Shown: positions 1 to 9,689, counted from the first letter of the stretch. The stretch: 50,158 nt of DNA from Parabacteroides acidifaciens (GCF_003363715.1 NZ_QREV01000036.1:1-50158); one strand, 5' to 3'. Translations and numbers: made by a program. Notes: generated by a model from the sequence alone, not told the origin.

Positions 1-462
1 AACCAAACAAATGTTAATCCACTTTTTTGACCTCAAAAAGGTACTTTTTCACCTTTTTAGAGCGTTTCCAACATTTATGACCGTCCTCTTTGCCATTATG
101 ACCGTGCTAATGTGTAGTGCACTCGGCACCTCGCGAAGATTAGGACGGTCGTAATGGCGATTTGAACGGTCGTAATGGGAAAGAGGACCGTTTTCATGGC
201 AAAAAAGCCCCTGAATTTCCTTGGGATATTTGGAACGTCGTCCGTTTTGTTTTCAAATAATCGATTCTCCAGGAGTTAAGGTTTATCACTTTGCCGGCGT
301 TTCCGTCTTTCGGTAATCAAATTGTACGCTTTTTGGGATAACCTCAGCACCTCATTCCGTTCGGTGTCAGCCGGAATGGTTAAAACCGTGAAAAGAGTCA
401 ATCCAAAATAGATCGAAATTTCAGACGAAATAGAAAAATAGCCCGGGAAGGGGGTTATTGTA
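1..462 (-). repeat. Left copy of a ~460 bp dispersed non-coding repeat
   Basis: Read on the minus strand, positions 462 to about 205 match 49575 to about 49835 of the plus strand at roughly four positions in five by eye. Long identical blocks include GACTCTTTTCACGGTTTTAA and CCAAATATCCCAAGGAAATT. The outermost ~30 bases (1-29) also match the far end of the right copy (50012-50037). Between these conserved parts lie nine consecutive 21-nt degenerate units (200 down to 12) built around a CGTCC/GGTCC core. The copy begins one base from the stop codon of the ATPase gene at 463 and may run past the window edge. No convincing reading frame is present. Confidence 0.8.
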
Positions 463-1686
463 TTATCCCCACGTTGTATCTGTTAAGAAATCGGCGATAT
501 GTTTATGCCTTACGCCTTCGATGTTGTCCTGCCACGTTTCGTCCATGCTTACCACGAATTTCGGGTAATGGTCGTTGATCGAGAGCAGGGGAGCGAACTC
601 CCTGTCGACGGTTGTTTCGGATGCTAACAGGTAGGTGACCTGGATGTAGATTTTTTCTTCTTTGCGTATTGCGACGAAATCGATTTCCTTATCGTCCTGT
701 TTGCCGATGAAGACATCGTAGCCTCGCCTGACCAGTTCCCAATAAACGATATTTTCCAATGCTCCGGCTATCAGGCGGTCTTTGTAACCCATGACAGCAT
801 AGATGAGTGAGAGGTCGCTTACGAAATATTTTTCGTTGGTCTGCAGCTGCTCTTTCCCTTTGATGTCGTAGCGGGGGACGCGCCGGATGACGAAAGCCCC
901 TTGCAGGGCATCCAGATAGTTGTACAGGGTATTGATGTCTACCTTGCGTTGCTGGCTTTTAAAGTAATCGGCAATGTTTTTGGCATTCAGCCGGTTGCCG
1001 ATATTGTCGAACACGAATTTTACGACCCGGTCCAGCAACTCCACGTTGCGGATGCCATGGCGTTGTACCGTATCACGCAGGATAACGGATGAATAGATAT
1101 CGTAAACCAGTTTGTAAATGTCTTCATATTCATAGTCGGCAGTATGGACTGCCGGGAATCCTCCCATACGTAGATATTTCCGGAATTCTTCCCGGAGTGT
1201 TGTTTGATCTGCCGGCTGGGGAATCTCGTGAAAGACCAGGTATTCGCGGAATGAGAGCGGCATGATATGGAAACTGATATAACGTCCCGCCAGGTAGGTG
1301 GCAAGTTCCGACGAGAGCATCCTCGAATTGGAGCCGGTCACATAGATATCCACATCCCAGTCTGCCATGAATGAATTGACCGCCTTTTCCCAGCCTTCCA
1401 CTTCCTGTATTTCATCCAGGAGGATATATATCTTTCCGTCAGCTCTTTTTCTAACCTCTTTTATGTGATTGTATAAGGATTTGGCATCTGTGATGTCCAT
1501 CCATTCGAAACTTTCGAAGTTCATATAGACGATCTGCTCTTTCCGAACACCTTTCCTCAGCAGTTCTTCCCTGATCAGTTGCAACACGACCGATTTTCCG
1601 CAACGGCGGATACCGGCTATCACCTTGATGAACGGGCGGTCCATGAAGGGGAGTATCTGGTTCATATATAGTTCTCTTTCGATCAT
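463..1686 (-). CDS. AAA_14/DUF4143-type ATPase
   Basis: This 407-residue protein belongs to the large family of AAA ATPases with a C-terminal DUF4143 domain, which is abundant and mostly uncharacterised in Bacteroidetes. The P-loop GIRRCGKS is at residues 25-32 and the Walker B run IYILLDEIQ places Asp91-Glu92. A sensor-like stretch, YVTGSNSRML, follows. The C-terminal part has DKEIDFVAI...YIQV, which resembles the restriction-endonuclease-like fold seen at the end of these proteins. No signal peptide or membrane segment is visible. The gene stands alone. A -7 element and a perfect 14-bp palindrome lie upstream, and the repeat at 1-462 starts immediately after its stop codon. The family assignment is firm; the cellular role is unknown. 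Confidence 0.9.
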   Translation of the reverse strand: MIERELYMNQILPFMDRPFIKVIAGIRRCGKSVVLQLIREELLRKGVRKEQIVYMNFESFEWMDITDAKSLYNHIKEVRKRADGKIYILLDEIQEVEGWEKAVNSFMADWDVDIYVTGSNSRMLSSELATYLAGRYISFHIMPLSFREYLVFHEIPQPADQTTLREEFRKYLRMGGFPAVHTADYEYEDIYKLVYDIYSSVILRDTVQRHGIRNVELLDRVVKFVFDNIGNRLNAKNIADYFKSQQRKVDINTLYNYLDALQGAFVIRRVPRYDIKGKEQLQTNEKYFVSDLSLIYAVMGYKDRLIAGALENIVYWELVRRGYDVFIGKQDDKEIDFVAIRKEEKIYIQVTYLLASETTVDREFAPLLSINDHYPKFVVSMDETWQDNIEGVRHKHIADFLTDTTWG

Positions 1687-1713
1687 TGTTCGGGGTTTTT
1701 ATAGTTATACCCA

Positions 1714-1721
1714 CAAAGATA
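1714..1721 (-). promoter_or_regulatory. -7 promoter element of the ATPase gene
   Basis: The minus strand reads TATCTTTG, a perfect match to the Bacteroidetes TAnnTTTG -7 element, 28 bases upstream of the ATG at 1686. No clear -33 TTTG is present; the palindrome at 1733-1766 occupies that position. Confidence 0.5.
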
Positions 1722-1732
1722 GTGCTTTTTCT

Positions 1733-1766
1733 GAGAGTTTTTAGGGGTATAACCCTAAAAACTCTC
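1733..1766. promoter_or_regulatory. Perfect 14-bp inverted repeat upstream of the ATPase gene
   Basis: GAGAGTTTTTAGGG and CCCTAAAAACTCTC are exact reverse complements separated by six bases. The element covers the -33 region of the putative promoter at 1714-1721, so it could be an operator. A second, mutually exclusive pairing exists between GTTATACCC (1704-1712) and GGGTATAAC (1745-1753). A role is inferred from position only. Confidence 0.55.
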
Positions 1767-1888
1767 TCTATAATAGAAGTTCTTGCCTGTTCCTTTTTTT
1801 TCAACCCAGAGGTCGCATGAAACTGATGTGTTTTTTCGTACTCTTTATGTTTTCTTGTTATATATGCCTTGGTATTTCGTAAAATGCG

Positions 1889-1896
1889 TATATTTG
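1889..1896 (+). promoter_or_regulatory. -7 promoter element of the AraC/TPR regulator
   Basis: TATATTTG matches TAnnTTTG, with a TTG at 1869-1871 as a possible -33 element. Transcription would begin near 1903, which rules out the ATG at 1902 and supports the start at 1923. Confidence 0.5.
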
Positions 1897-1922
1897 TTTG
1901 AATGATTTTAAACAAAGATGTG

Positions 1923-3578
1923 ATGAGAAAAAAACTTTTCCTGTTTGTTTTCTTGCTTTGTGTATGTCTGTGCCGGGCTGATACTGCCACCGGAAGGAAT
2001 AAATATATTTTTTTGATGCGTACCGCCATGTCAAGCAATGATATAGCCGATTGGAATGCGACAGTTGATGATGCGATCCTACGGTGTGATACCCCGGCAA
2101 TTTGCCAATCGCGGTTGAACCGGATGCAGTGTCTTTTCAACTTCTATTCCGCTGATTCGGCGATTGCCGAGGCGCGGGAGTGCCTTCCTTTTATATTGGA
2201 GGCAAAGCAATACAGTTTTTATTTTTCCGCTTACAGTACTTATATATCCGGACTGTTTAAGCTAAGACGGTTTGACGAAGCCAAAGAAGAGGCTGTCGTT
2301 ATGTACGAGACGGCTCAACGGATCAATCAGCCGGTAGGTATGGTTATGGCTTTGCAGGTGCAGGGAAGCATGTATTATAAATTAGGTCTATACGGACAGG
2401 CGCTCATGGTCCTTGAAAAGGGACTTGCGATATGTCCTTCTTACGAGAACGGCAAGAACCAAGTCCTCTATGTATCGGCTGTGCTATATGAATGGTTATT
2501 TATGACGGTTTTGAAAATGGATGATGTGGAGGGGATAATCCGCTATGCCGGAGATTATGCCACCCTTGTGAAGTGGAGGGAAGAACATGAGAAACCGGAT
2601 CCTACCGGCCATTATCCCGTTACGGCCCGCGCCTTTTTGGCTTTGTCTCTTTTGAAGGACGGACAGGTGCAAGAGGCAAAACGTCTGTTGGATGAGGCTG
2701 CTTCTTTTATCTATCCCCAGATTCCGGCAAACGCTTATGAGCATTTTTACGAAGCCCGTTGTGCCTTGCGGCAAGCGGAAGGAGATTATCGGGGGGCGAT
2801 TGAGGATATGGATATTTTGTTGGCGGCACATAAAGGCGACCTTTCTTTTTATATGGACGACCTGTTGAGGAAAGCTGAACTGTTGGCCTATTCCGACGAA
2901 CCCCAGTCTTGTGCACCGTTCTACCAAACCTATATACAGATGAAAGACTCGGTAAACAGTTTGAATATCAACGCAAGGATAGATCAACTACATACGCTTT
3001 TCGAGGTAGACCGGCTGAACAGGGAGAAGCGAAATGCCCGGATCTGGATGATTTGCGCCTTTACCGGTTGTTTATTACTGGTTTTACTGCTATCCGGCTA
3101 TATCGTCTATTCCCGGCGATTGAAAGCGAAAAACCGGATACTTTACCGTCGTATCCAGGAAAAGCTTCAACGGGAAAACAAAGCGGTCGAAACGATCCGG
3201 CAGATTCCGGAGGGTGATCTCTCCCGGGAATTACGCTTATTCATAAGCCTGAACGAATTGCTGGAAAATGAAAAACTTTTCACCTCTCCGTCCCTCAATA
3301 GGGATGAACTGGCGAAACGCTTGGGAACCAACCGTACCTATTTGATGGAGGCCGTACGTGCTTATGGCGGCAACATGACGGTCGGGGAGTTTCTCAATGA
3401 TTTCCGCTTGAAACATGCCGCCGGCTTACTTACCCAACCCTCCGGCCTTTCAATCGACCGGATCTGTTATGATTCGGGATTTGCCTCCCGTTCGGTTTTT
3501 TATCGTCTTTTCAGGCAAAGCTATGGCATGTCGCCTACCGAATACAGAAAACTTTCGGAAGAAAATAAGGAAGGTTAA
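1923..3578 (+). CDS. Membrane-bound TPR/AraC-family transcriptional regulator
   Basis: The protein has an N-terminal signal or anchor segment (residues 1-19, KKLFLFVFLLCVCLC) and then about 350 residues of helical, TPR-like repeats predicted to lie outside the cytoplasm. One membrane segment follows at about 375-397 (ICAFTGCLLLVLLLSGYIV), then a short coiled linker. The C-terminal AraC-type helix-turn-helix includes FASRSVFYRLFRQSYGMSPT. This is the layout of one-piece membrane regulators common in Bacteroidetes that signal without a kinase. The start at 1923 is chosen over 1902 because the -7 element at 1889-1896 would place transcription start at about 1903 and because the leader then looks normal. 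The nearest likely target is the GLUG lipoprotein pair 114 bases downstream; this is inferred. Confidence 0.85.
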   Translation: MRKKLFLFVFLLCVCLCRADTATGRNKYIFLMRTAMSSNDIADWNATVDDAILRCDTPAICQSRLNRMQCLFNFYSADSAIAEARECLPFILEAKQYSFYFSAYSTYISGLFKLRRFDEAKEEAVVMYETAQRINQPVGMVMALQVQGSMYYKLGLYGQALMVLEKGLAICPSYENGKNQVLYVSAVLYEWLFMTVLKMDDVEGIIRYAGDYATLVKWREEHEKPDPTGHYPVTARAFLALSLLKDGQVQEAKRLLDEAASFIYPQIPANAYEHFYEARCALRQAEGDYRGAIEDMDILLAAHKGDLSFYMDDLLRKAELLAYSDEPQSCAPFYQTYIQMKDSVNSLNINARIDQLHTLFEVDRLNREKRNARIWMICAFTGCLLLVLLLSGYIVYSRRLKAKNRILYRRIQEKLQRENKAVETIRQIPEGDLSRELRLFISLNELLENEKLFTSPSLNRDELAKRLGTNRTYLMEAVRAYGGNMTVGEFLNDFRLKHAAGLLTQPSGLSIDRICYDSGFASRSVFYRLFRQSYGMSPTEYRKLSEENKEG

Positions 3579-3668
3579 ATATTTAAACATCAGTCTTTTG
3601 CTTTATACGGACAAAAGTTTTGCGCCACACGGACACCTGTTAAGGTAAATATTTACACATTTAGGACA
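3576..3668 (+). promoter_or_regulatory. Repeated motifs between the regulator and the GLUG genes
   Basis: GGACA occurs at 3609, 3631 and 3664, spaced 22 and 33 bases, that is, two and three helical turns of about 11. The first two copies are preceded by AC. The palindrome TAAATATTTA occurs at 3576-3585 and 3646-3655. Phased direct repeats are typical of AraC-family binding sites, so this may be the target of the regulator encoded just upstream. Confidence 0.35.
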
Positions 3669-3692
3669 AACTTAGTAAATCCTAATATTTGT

Positions 3693-6596
3693 ATGTGTAT
3701 GAAGACAAACTGCTTTTATCTGTTACTCTTTCTTTTTGTCCTGTCCGGTTGCTCGGATCGTGATGTTATAACACCCGAAACACCTCCGACTTCCAGGGAC
3801 GTTTATGAGGGTCCGCAAGACCAGGTCACTTTCTCGAATGAGACGGAGGATTTCTCGTACGGCGAACTCACTTTTTATTTCAAGACACCCGACGGTAGCA
3901 TCATCCATAGGAATGCCAAGCACCAGCGGTTTTCCGGTGTATCCCATTTTTCAATGGAAAGAGGTTTGAAAGAGGGTAAATATCTACTGCTGTATCTCGA
4001 ATATACAGTAAAATCGGAATGCCCGGATATTAACGGGTTAAAACGGAAATTTGGCTTATGTTGTAAATTGAATGTGACGAAAGAAGGTATCCAGTTGGAA
4101 AGCACATACGCCGGCAATGCTAAATTATTCGGCAGTGGAACCCAGGACGATCCGTATCTGATCAGCAGCCCTGAGGATCTGACTAAAATCAGATATGCTA
4201 TCCAGAATGGCGTGATTACTTCGTCTTCCTGCTTCTCTCAGGTACACGATATTTATATGGATGACTATAACAAACAGTGTGGTTGGGAAGGCAATTGGTA
4301 CCAGATAGGACAGAGCAGTACTCATCCGTTTACCGGCTATTATTTCGGAAATGGATATAAAATCCTGAATCTAACCATGTCTGACCAGAATAAAGTCGGT
4401 GCCAGCTTGTTCGGATACATAGACAAGGCAGCTATCATGGACCTGGAGATATATCACGCCAATATCACCGGTCTTAGCGCCGTGTCGGCCATAGCCGGCG
4501 CGGTCGTTACATCGGGAAGTGGACGCGATGCCTCCTTTATAAAAGGATGTAAGGTGACTTCGTCAGTGATAGCAGGCCGCCAGAAAGATGGTCTGGCCGT
4601 TGGTGGAATTGTCGGTTGTGTGGATCCTGATGTGAAGCTGTGGATAGATTCCTGTAGCGTAGAAACGACCTACTTGTCCGGCGCTATCGCTGTAGGCGGT
4701 ATCCTGGGAGGCGCCAACCTGAGGTCGGCCACGCAAATTACAAACTCGCACAACTCGAATGGCACTGTTGATGCTTTATATACAAATGCCGGTGGAATAG
4801 TCGGTTATGCAGACTCCTTGTATGTCTATCTTTGTACTAACAGTTCGAGTGTTACAGGTTATAAGGTAGAAAATGGTAAACCGGCTGGTGTTCCTTCTAC
4901 CTCTCTTCTTAACCTCGGTACAGGAGGTATTGTGGGCGGAAGCGGGATCAGTACGATTATTACCTGCAGCAACGAAGGAAAGGTGTCTGGCTATAGAGGG
5001 GTCGGAGGAATCCTGGGCAGCACATTGGTGTCAGTCAATCCGGAGGCCAGCTATAACAATACGTTCGTCGGATATTGCTCTAACAAGGGAACAGTCAAAG
5101 GTGATAGCTATGTCGGAGGTCTGTGTGGCGAGGCACAATTGGCTGTGTATAAATCGTATAATGATGGAGCTGTCGAGGCTGCGAATGAATATGCCGGAGG
5201 TATAATAGGGATGACCCCGTTGTCTACGATTTCCAACTCGGTCAACTTTGCGCCCGTATCTGCATCCGGCTATGCCGGTGGAATGAGTGGCATGATGGTG
5301 ACTGGTTCCCTGGCTTTGGATGTAAACATGGGACCGGTGTCTGTCAAGGGGAGCCATGTCGGAGGTATGATCGGTATCGGTGGAAGTTGTCTGGCTGTGA
5401 ACTATTGTGCCAACTTTGCCAATCTCTCCGGAAATACGCGTCTCGGCGGCATCATCGGAGAAGTCGGAGATAAAAGGGTGTGGACTGCGAGGGATAAAAT
5501 TTCTGCCATATTTGCATCTGCTGAGTTTTTAGTCTCGGTCGCAGGTGTTATACCTATTCCCGGTTTTGTCGGGAAAAGCGGAAAGGCTATTATCGAGGCA
5601 GTATTCACCACACACGATCTTGTGATGACAGCCGTCAATTATTTTACCCTGGAGCACGAATTTAAGCATCTGCTCGACCCCATAGAACGGAAAGTCTTTT
5701 CAAACACGCTAAGCGGGTTAATGGCTATGGGAATGGAGACGTTGGAGTCGGATATGGACCAATTGCTGGTCAGTAGACTCTCGGTCTCTTTTAAGGATAA
5801 AGATCTGCGGAGAGATGAGATGATCAACGCATTTATGAAGAACAGGGCCGATGTTGTAAAATGGTATGAAACAGGTTCCAACCACGAGATCTACCGTGAT
5901 GCCATGAATTACAAAAGAGATGCGCGCTACGAACATCTCTTGAAGAGGAAACAGGTCGAATCGATTGCCCATTCCCTGGTGGATGGCGTATGTTTCTATG
6001 CCGGAACAGTTGCGATGGTGGTGGGGATGGTTGCCACGCCTGCAACCGGTGGGCTCAGTCTGGTGCTCTCGGCGGCGGGAGTTGTTATTAGCGGAGTCGG
6101 GTATGCCAATTCGATGATCGCCCTGGCAGATGATTTTGCCGAGAATGCAGTGGTGGTCACCCAATGTGTCAGCTTCGGAAACATGAACGTTACCAGTTCA
6201 GAAAAGTATAACGGCGGGCTTGTCGGAGAACTGGCGCAAAACTGTCTTGTCTCGGATTGTCTGAACGGCAGTGACGGCTATGCGGGCGGGGCGCTTGTCG
6301 GACATCCGGAGAGAGTTGCCGAACTGAAGAACTGTTTGAACATCGGTTATGGTTGGCCTAATATGGCCTATAATGACGCTCAGGGTAGCCGATATGTGAA
6401 TCTTTATTACTGGAATGCCTTTCCCCCGAGTCATGAATATCCTGAATATCAAGGTTTGATATTAAATCAGCTGAATAGGAAGAGTAGTTATAGCGGTTGG
6501 GATTTCAGCGTACGTTGGTCGTTACCTGATACAAACATCGGCAGTTTCCCTGTTCCCTACCAGTCTGAGATGCAATATGAGAAACCTAAACAATAA
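3693..6596 (+). CDS. GLUG-repeat surface lipoprotein with a helical hydrophobic insert
   Basis: This is a 967-residue predicted lipoprotein. The signal ends in the lipobox LSGC (Cys20) followed by SDRD, resembling the acidic export signal that sends Bacteroidetes lipoproteins to the outer face. A beta-rich domain (about 25-145) precedes GSGTQDDPYLISSPEDL, the usual entry to a GLUG repeat domain. Many YxGGIxG/GGLVG repeats fill about 215-590 and resume at about 820-900. Between them, residues about 593-820 are unlike the rest: helical, with charged segments and two Gly/Ala/Val-rich hydrophobic stretches (about 610-635 and 766-808). ATG codons at 3693 and 3699 are both usable. The gene is co-directional with the next GLUG gene, 12 bases away. 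Function is unknown; adhesion or surface binding is a guess from the repeat type. Confidence 0.8.
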   Translation: MCMKTNCFYLLLFLFVLSGCSDRDVITPETPPTSRDVYEGPQDQVTFSNETEDFSYGELTFYFKTPDGSIIHRNAKHQRFSGVSHFSMERGLKEGKYLLLYLEYTVKSECPDINGLKRKFGLCCKLNVTKEGIQLESTYAGNAKLFGSGTQDDPYLISSPEDLTKIRYAIQNGVITSSSCFSQVHDIYMDDYNKQCGWEGNWYQIGQSSTHPFTGYYFGNGYKILNLTMSDQNKVGASLFGYIDKAAIMDLEIYHANITGLSAVSAIAGAVVTSGSGRDASFIKGCKVTSSVIAGRQKDGLAVGGIVGCVDPDVKLWIDSCSVETTYLSGAIAVGGILGGANLRSATQITNSHNSNGTVDALYTNAGGIVGYADSLYVYLCTNSSSVTGYKVENGKPAGVPSTSLLNLGTGGIVGGSGISTIITCSNEGKVSGYRGVGGILGSTLVSVNPEASYNNTFVGYCSNKGTVKGDSYVGGLCGEAQLAVYKSYNDGAVEAANEYAGGIIGMTPLSTISNSVNFAPVSASGYAGGMSGMMVTGSLALDVNMGPVSVKGSHVGGMIGIGGSCLAVNYCANFANLSGNTRLGGIIGEVGDKRVWTARDKISAIFASAEFLVSVAGVIPIPGFVGKSGKAIIEAVFTTHDLVMTAVNYFTLEHEFKHLLDPIERKVFSNTLSGLMAMGMETLESDMDQLLVSRLSVSFKDKDLRRDEMINAFMKNRADVVKWYETGSNHEIYRDAMNYKRDARYEHLLKRKQVESIAHSLVDGVCFYAGTVAMVVGMVATPATGGLSLVLSAAGVVISGVGYANSMIALADDFAENAVVVTQCVSFGNMNVTSSEKYNGGLVGELAQNCLVSDCLNGSDGYAGGALVGHPERVAELKNCLNIGYGWPNMAYNDAQGSRYVNLYYWNAFPPSHEYPEYQGLILNQLNRKSSYSGWDFSVRWSLPDTNIGSFPVPYQSEMQYEKPKQ

Positions 6597-6608
6597 AAAC
6601 AATCGTAT

Positions 6609-9600
6609 ATGAGAACGACAAATAAGCCTGTATGGCATTTCTATTTATATTTGATAATCCTGTTGGTTGCCGGAGGTTGTTCCGATGATGATATCCAGCG
6701 TAACAGTTTCGGGTCCACACTGACGGAATCAGGCGATCATCTGATTAGTTCCTTTACTTTGCCCGAAGGTAAGACGGAGTTTGTTGATGACGACGGAATC
6801 ATCTATTTCCAACTCCGGTCTTTGAGCGACAATAGTCATCTTGATTTTGAAGGGCGGTTGAAGCGTACCTCCGGTCTTCTTTCGTGCGACCTTTTTATCC
6901 CTCATGGCCAGGCTATTGTCGACGGAGACTATGTCGTCTGGATACGGAAAGAGGCCGATGGAGACATCTATCCGCAATGTTATCGCCTGACATTTCAAGA
7001 CCACATGGTCTGCGGCGTACAAAGCTCCCTGCATCAATACGACCAATTGGTAGGAGAGGGTACCGATACGAATCCATACTTGATTTCCTCTACCGAAGAT
7101 TTCGCCTATTTGATGCGACAGCTTCTCATGTATGACAGTGACTACGGTAAAGGACAATATTTTAAACAGATATGTAATATCGATGCGCCTGTTACCGAAT
7201 GCCTTTACCAGGGAAACGGTTATAAAAGCGCACCGTTTGCCGGGATATACGATGGTGGCGAAAATAAGATAAGCCCCCTGCGGTACACCGGGACAAATAA
7301 TAGTGAGAAAGATTCTTATGTCGGTCTCTTTTCTGCTCTTTATGACGGTGCAGTCATACGAAACCTGAGTATTGGGGACGCGCATATACAGAAGCCTGCC
7401 TCCAAATGCGGTTTGCTGGCAGGAGCAGCACAAGGAAATGTCCGCATTGAAAATGTAACAGTGAGCGGGGAAATAACTACAGGGGGAGAAATGATCGGAG
7501 GTCTGATCGGCTATGCCGAAGGAACTGGGAATACACCGGGTAATCTTACGATTCAAGACGTTAAGGTTGATGTCGGCTTTGTAGGATGCGGTCCTTATAC
7601 GGGAGGCCTGATCGGCTGGGCGGAAAATGTCCACATGAACGTAAAAAACATTGGATCTAATTATCCGTTCGGTTCCCTTGAAGGTGGAGAGCATTCGGGT
7701 GGTTTAATCGGTAAATTATATGGTAGAATAGACGCGGATAGTATTCGGTTTGCGCATTCCACAGATGATAGGGATATGGTGATTGTCTCCGGAAAAAGCT
7801 TTACGGGCGGCCTGATCGGGGAACTTTTTATGACTGGCTCATGCTCTTTAAAAAATGTAACGATTAATTATCCGATCAGCGGAACTTCCGAAGTGGGTGG
7901 CCTGGCCGGGAAGGTTGTCTCTGATGGTGCAGCCCCCTATACGTTGGCGATAGACTCGTATCAGTTGCCTTTAGGGAGTCTTATGGTCAAAGGAAATGGT
8001 TACGTTGGCGGGCTAATCGGCTCTTTGAATCCTCCCGATGGCGGAGGCATCACCTTGCAATTTGCCGGGAACTCATTATTAACATCTAATATAGAGGTGG
8101 CAGGTGATTATGGCGGAGGCGTTTTAGGGCGTGTCTATAATACGAATATAGAGTTTCAAACTTCATCTACCCTGACAATAGACATAGGGCATATAAATGC
8201 GACGTCTCGGGGAGGCGGTTTTGCAGGTTATATGGAATCTTGCGGGACGGTCAATCTCGGTAATGTCCGAATGAGCGGCTACACGGAAGTTAATGCTTTG
8301 GAATACGCCGGTGGTTTCGCCGGATCCCTTCTGACTACAACTCTCCAGGGAACGTACAAGCCGGTGTTCAGCCGGACCGATGTGGTTGTCAATAACTCCG
8401 ACAAGGCATTTTTTTCAGGGAAAGTGAATAGCGGAGCCCTGTATTCGGGAGCTAAATATGTCGGAGGCCTGGTCGGATGGGCTGAAAAATCCAGAATCAA
8501 CGGCTTCTATGTCACCCCTACTGTCACCGGTGTGAACTATGTGGGAGGAATTGCCGGATATATCGTTGATACGCCTGTCGGGGATTGTGCAAGTAAGTGC
8601 GGGGTGTTCAATGGCACAGGTTCAGGCTCCGAGGCCTTGGGAGGGCTCATCGGGTATTTGTGCAGCGATTGGGCAGAATGTGGCTACGAGAATCTGATCA
8701 ACTACTCTTCAGCTGTGATAAGCGGCGGAACGAATGTCGGCGGGATAATCGGCCACGTGGAAAGTAAGGGTACCGGTGTCGTGATAAAGTTGACGAATGC
8801 TGTGAATCTTGGAGATGTGTCGGTGAACATGACGGGCGGCGGTATTGTCGGATGGTGTTCAGGGAACGGTTCGTTTGAAATTTATAATGCTGCCAACTAT
8901 GGGACCATTAAGGGAATACTCGGGGATAAATCTTCCGGATTGGGCGGTATTGCCGGTACGTGCGCCTATCGTACAACAGTCTATAACTCGGTGAATCATG
9001 GGACCGTTATGACCGGAAGCAATGCCGGATACATGGGCGTAGGCGGCCTGGTCGGCTATTTTAGTGGTGGAAACGGGATGCATATCCGGTATTGCTGCAA
9101 CAGGGGGACAGTCGATTTTCCGAAGTCGAAGGAAGATTACGGTTGCGTGGGTGGTATTTTGGGTAAAGTGGAAGGTGCTAAAAAAGACGACGACAATCAT
9201 ATCCTGGATTGCTATAATGCCGGCGAAATTAAGGGCCAGCAAGGAGGGGCATCTACGACGAGTGGCGATCATCGAGGCGGCATTGCCGGCTCCCTGGGTT
9301 CAAACAGTCGTTGCTACCGGGCTGTCAATACGGGTAATGTCGAGAAAGGAAACGGAGCTGTCGGGACAACCGATCTCGTAACAAGGGATCTGACACACCT
9401 TTATATTCGCAACGGAAGTGGAAAAAATTGGGAGTCTTCGATTGTCAGCGATGCCGACAAAGGTAAGCAAGACCTATATTCGGGATTTGATTTTAAAGGA
9501 ATAAACGGTCCGGACTATAAGCCGGTGTGGAGCTTGGATGATGCCTCTGTAAACAGTGGTTTTCCATATCTGCATCCGGATAGGTGTTACTTCCAGGTTG

Positions 9601-9617
9601 CGGAATATAAGGAATAG
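6609..9617 (+). CDS. GLUG-repeat surface lipoprotein, second copy
   Basis: This is a 1002-residue paralogue of the preceding protein. The lipobox VAGGC (Cys24) is followed by SDDD, a good match to the Bacteroidetes surface-export signal. A domain of about 120 residues precedes EGTDTNPYLISSTEDF, the same junction as in the upstream gene. From about 190 to 930 the sequence is a regular series of GLUG-type repeats (GGLIG, GGIIG, GGLVGW, with short YVGG lead-ins), as in right-handed beta-solenoids. It lacks the helical insert of its neighbour. The 12-base gap implies an operon, so both products may work as a surface pair. Ligand unknown. Confidence 0.8.
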   Translation: MRTTNKPVWHFYLYLIILLVAGGCSDDDIQRNSFGSTLTESGDHLISSFTLPEGKTEFVDDDGIIYFQLRSLSDNSHLDFEGRLKRTSGLLSCDLFIPHGQAIVDGDYVVWIRKEADGDIYPQCYRLTFQDHMVCGVQSSLHQYDQLVGEGTDTNPYLISSTEDFAYLMRQLLMYDSDYGKGQYFKQICNIDAPVTECLYQGNGYKSAPFAGIYDGGENKISPLRYTGTNNSEKDSYVGLFSALYDGAVIRNLSIGDAHIQKPASKCGLLAGAAQGNVRIENVTVSGEITTGGEMIGGLIGYAEGTGNTPGNLTIQDVKVDVGFVGCGPYTGGLIGWAENVHMNVKNIGSNYPFGSLEGGEHSGGLIGKLYGRIDADSIRFAHSTDDRDMVIVSGKSFTGGLIGELFMTGSCSLKNVTINYPISGTSEVGGLAGKVVSDGAAPYTLAIDSYQLPLGSLMVKGNGYVGGLIGSLNPPDGGGITLQFAGNSLLTSNIEVAGDYGGGVLGRVYNTNIEFQTSSTLTIDIGHINATSRGGGFAGYMESCGTVNLGNVRMSGYTEVNALEYAGGFAGSLLTTTLQGTYKPVFSRTDVVVNNSDKAFFSGKVNSGALYSGAKYVGGLVGWAEKSRINGFYVTPTVTGVNYVGGIAGYIVDTPVGDCASKCGVFNGTGSGSEALGGLIGYLCSDWAECGYENLINYSSAVISGGTNVGGIIGHVESKGTGVVIKLTNAVNLGDVSVNMTGGGIVGWCSGNGSFEIYNAANYGTIKGILGDKSSGLGGIAGTCAYRTTVYNSVNHGTVMTGSNAGYMGVGGLVGYFSGGNGMHIRYCCNRGTVDFPKSKEDYGCVGGILGKVEGAKKDDDNHILDCYNAGEIKGQQGGASTTSGDHRGGIAGSLGSNSRCYRAVNTGNVEKGNGAVGTTDLVTRDLTHLYIRNGSGKNWESSIVSDADKGKQDLYSGFDFKGINGPDYKPVWSLDDASVNSGFPYLHPDRCYFQVAEYKE

Positions 9618-9689
9618 TAACAATGGTACGCGTTTAGCATGAGTACCTGACCATGAGGGATATGGTGGGATAACCAGCTTTGCATAAAG

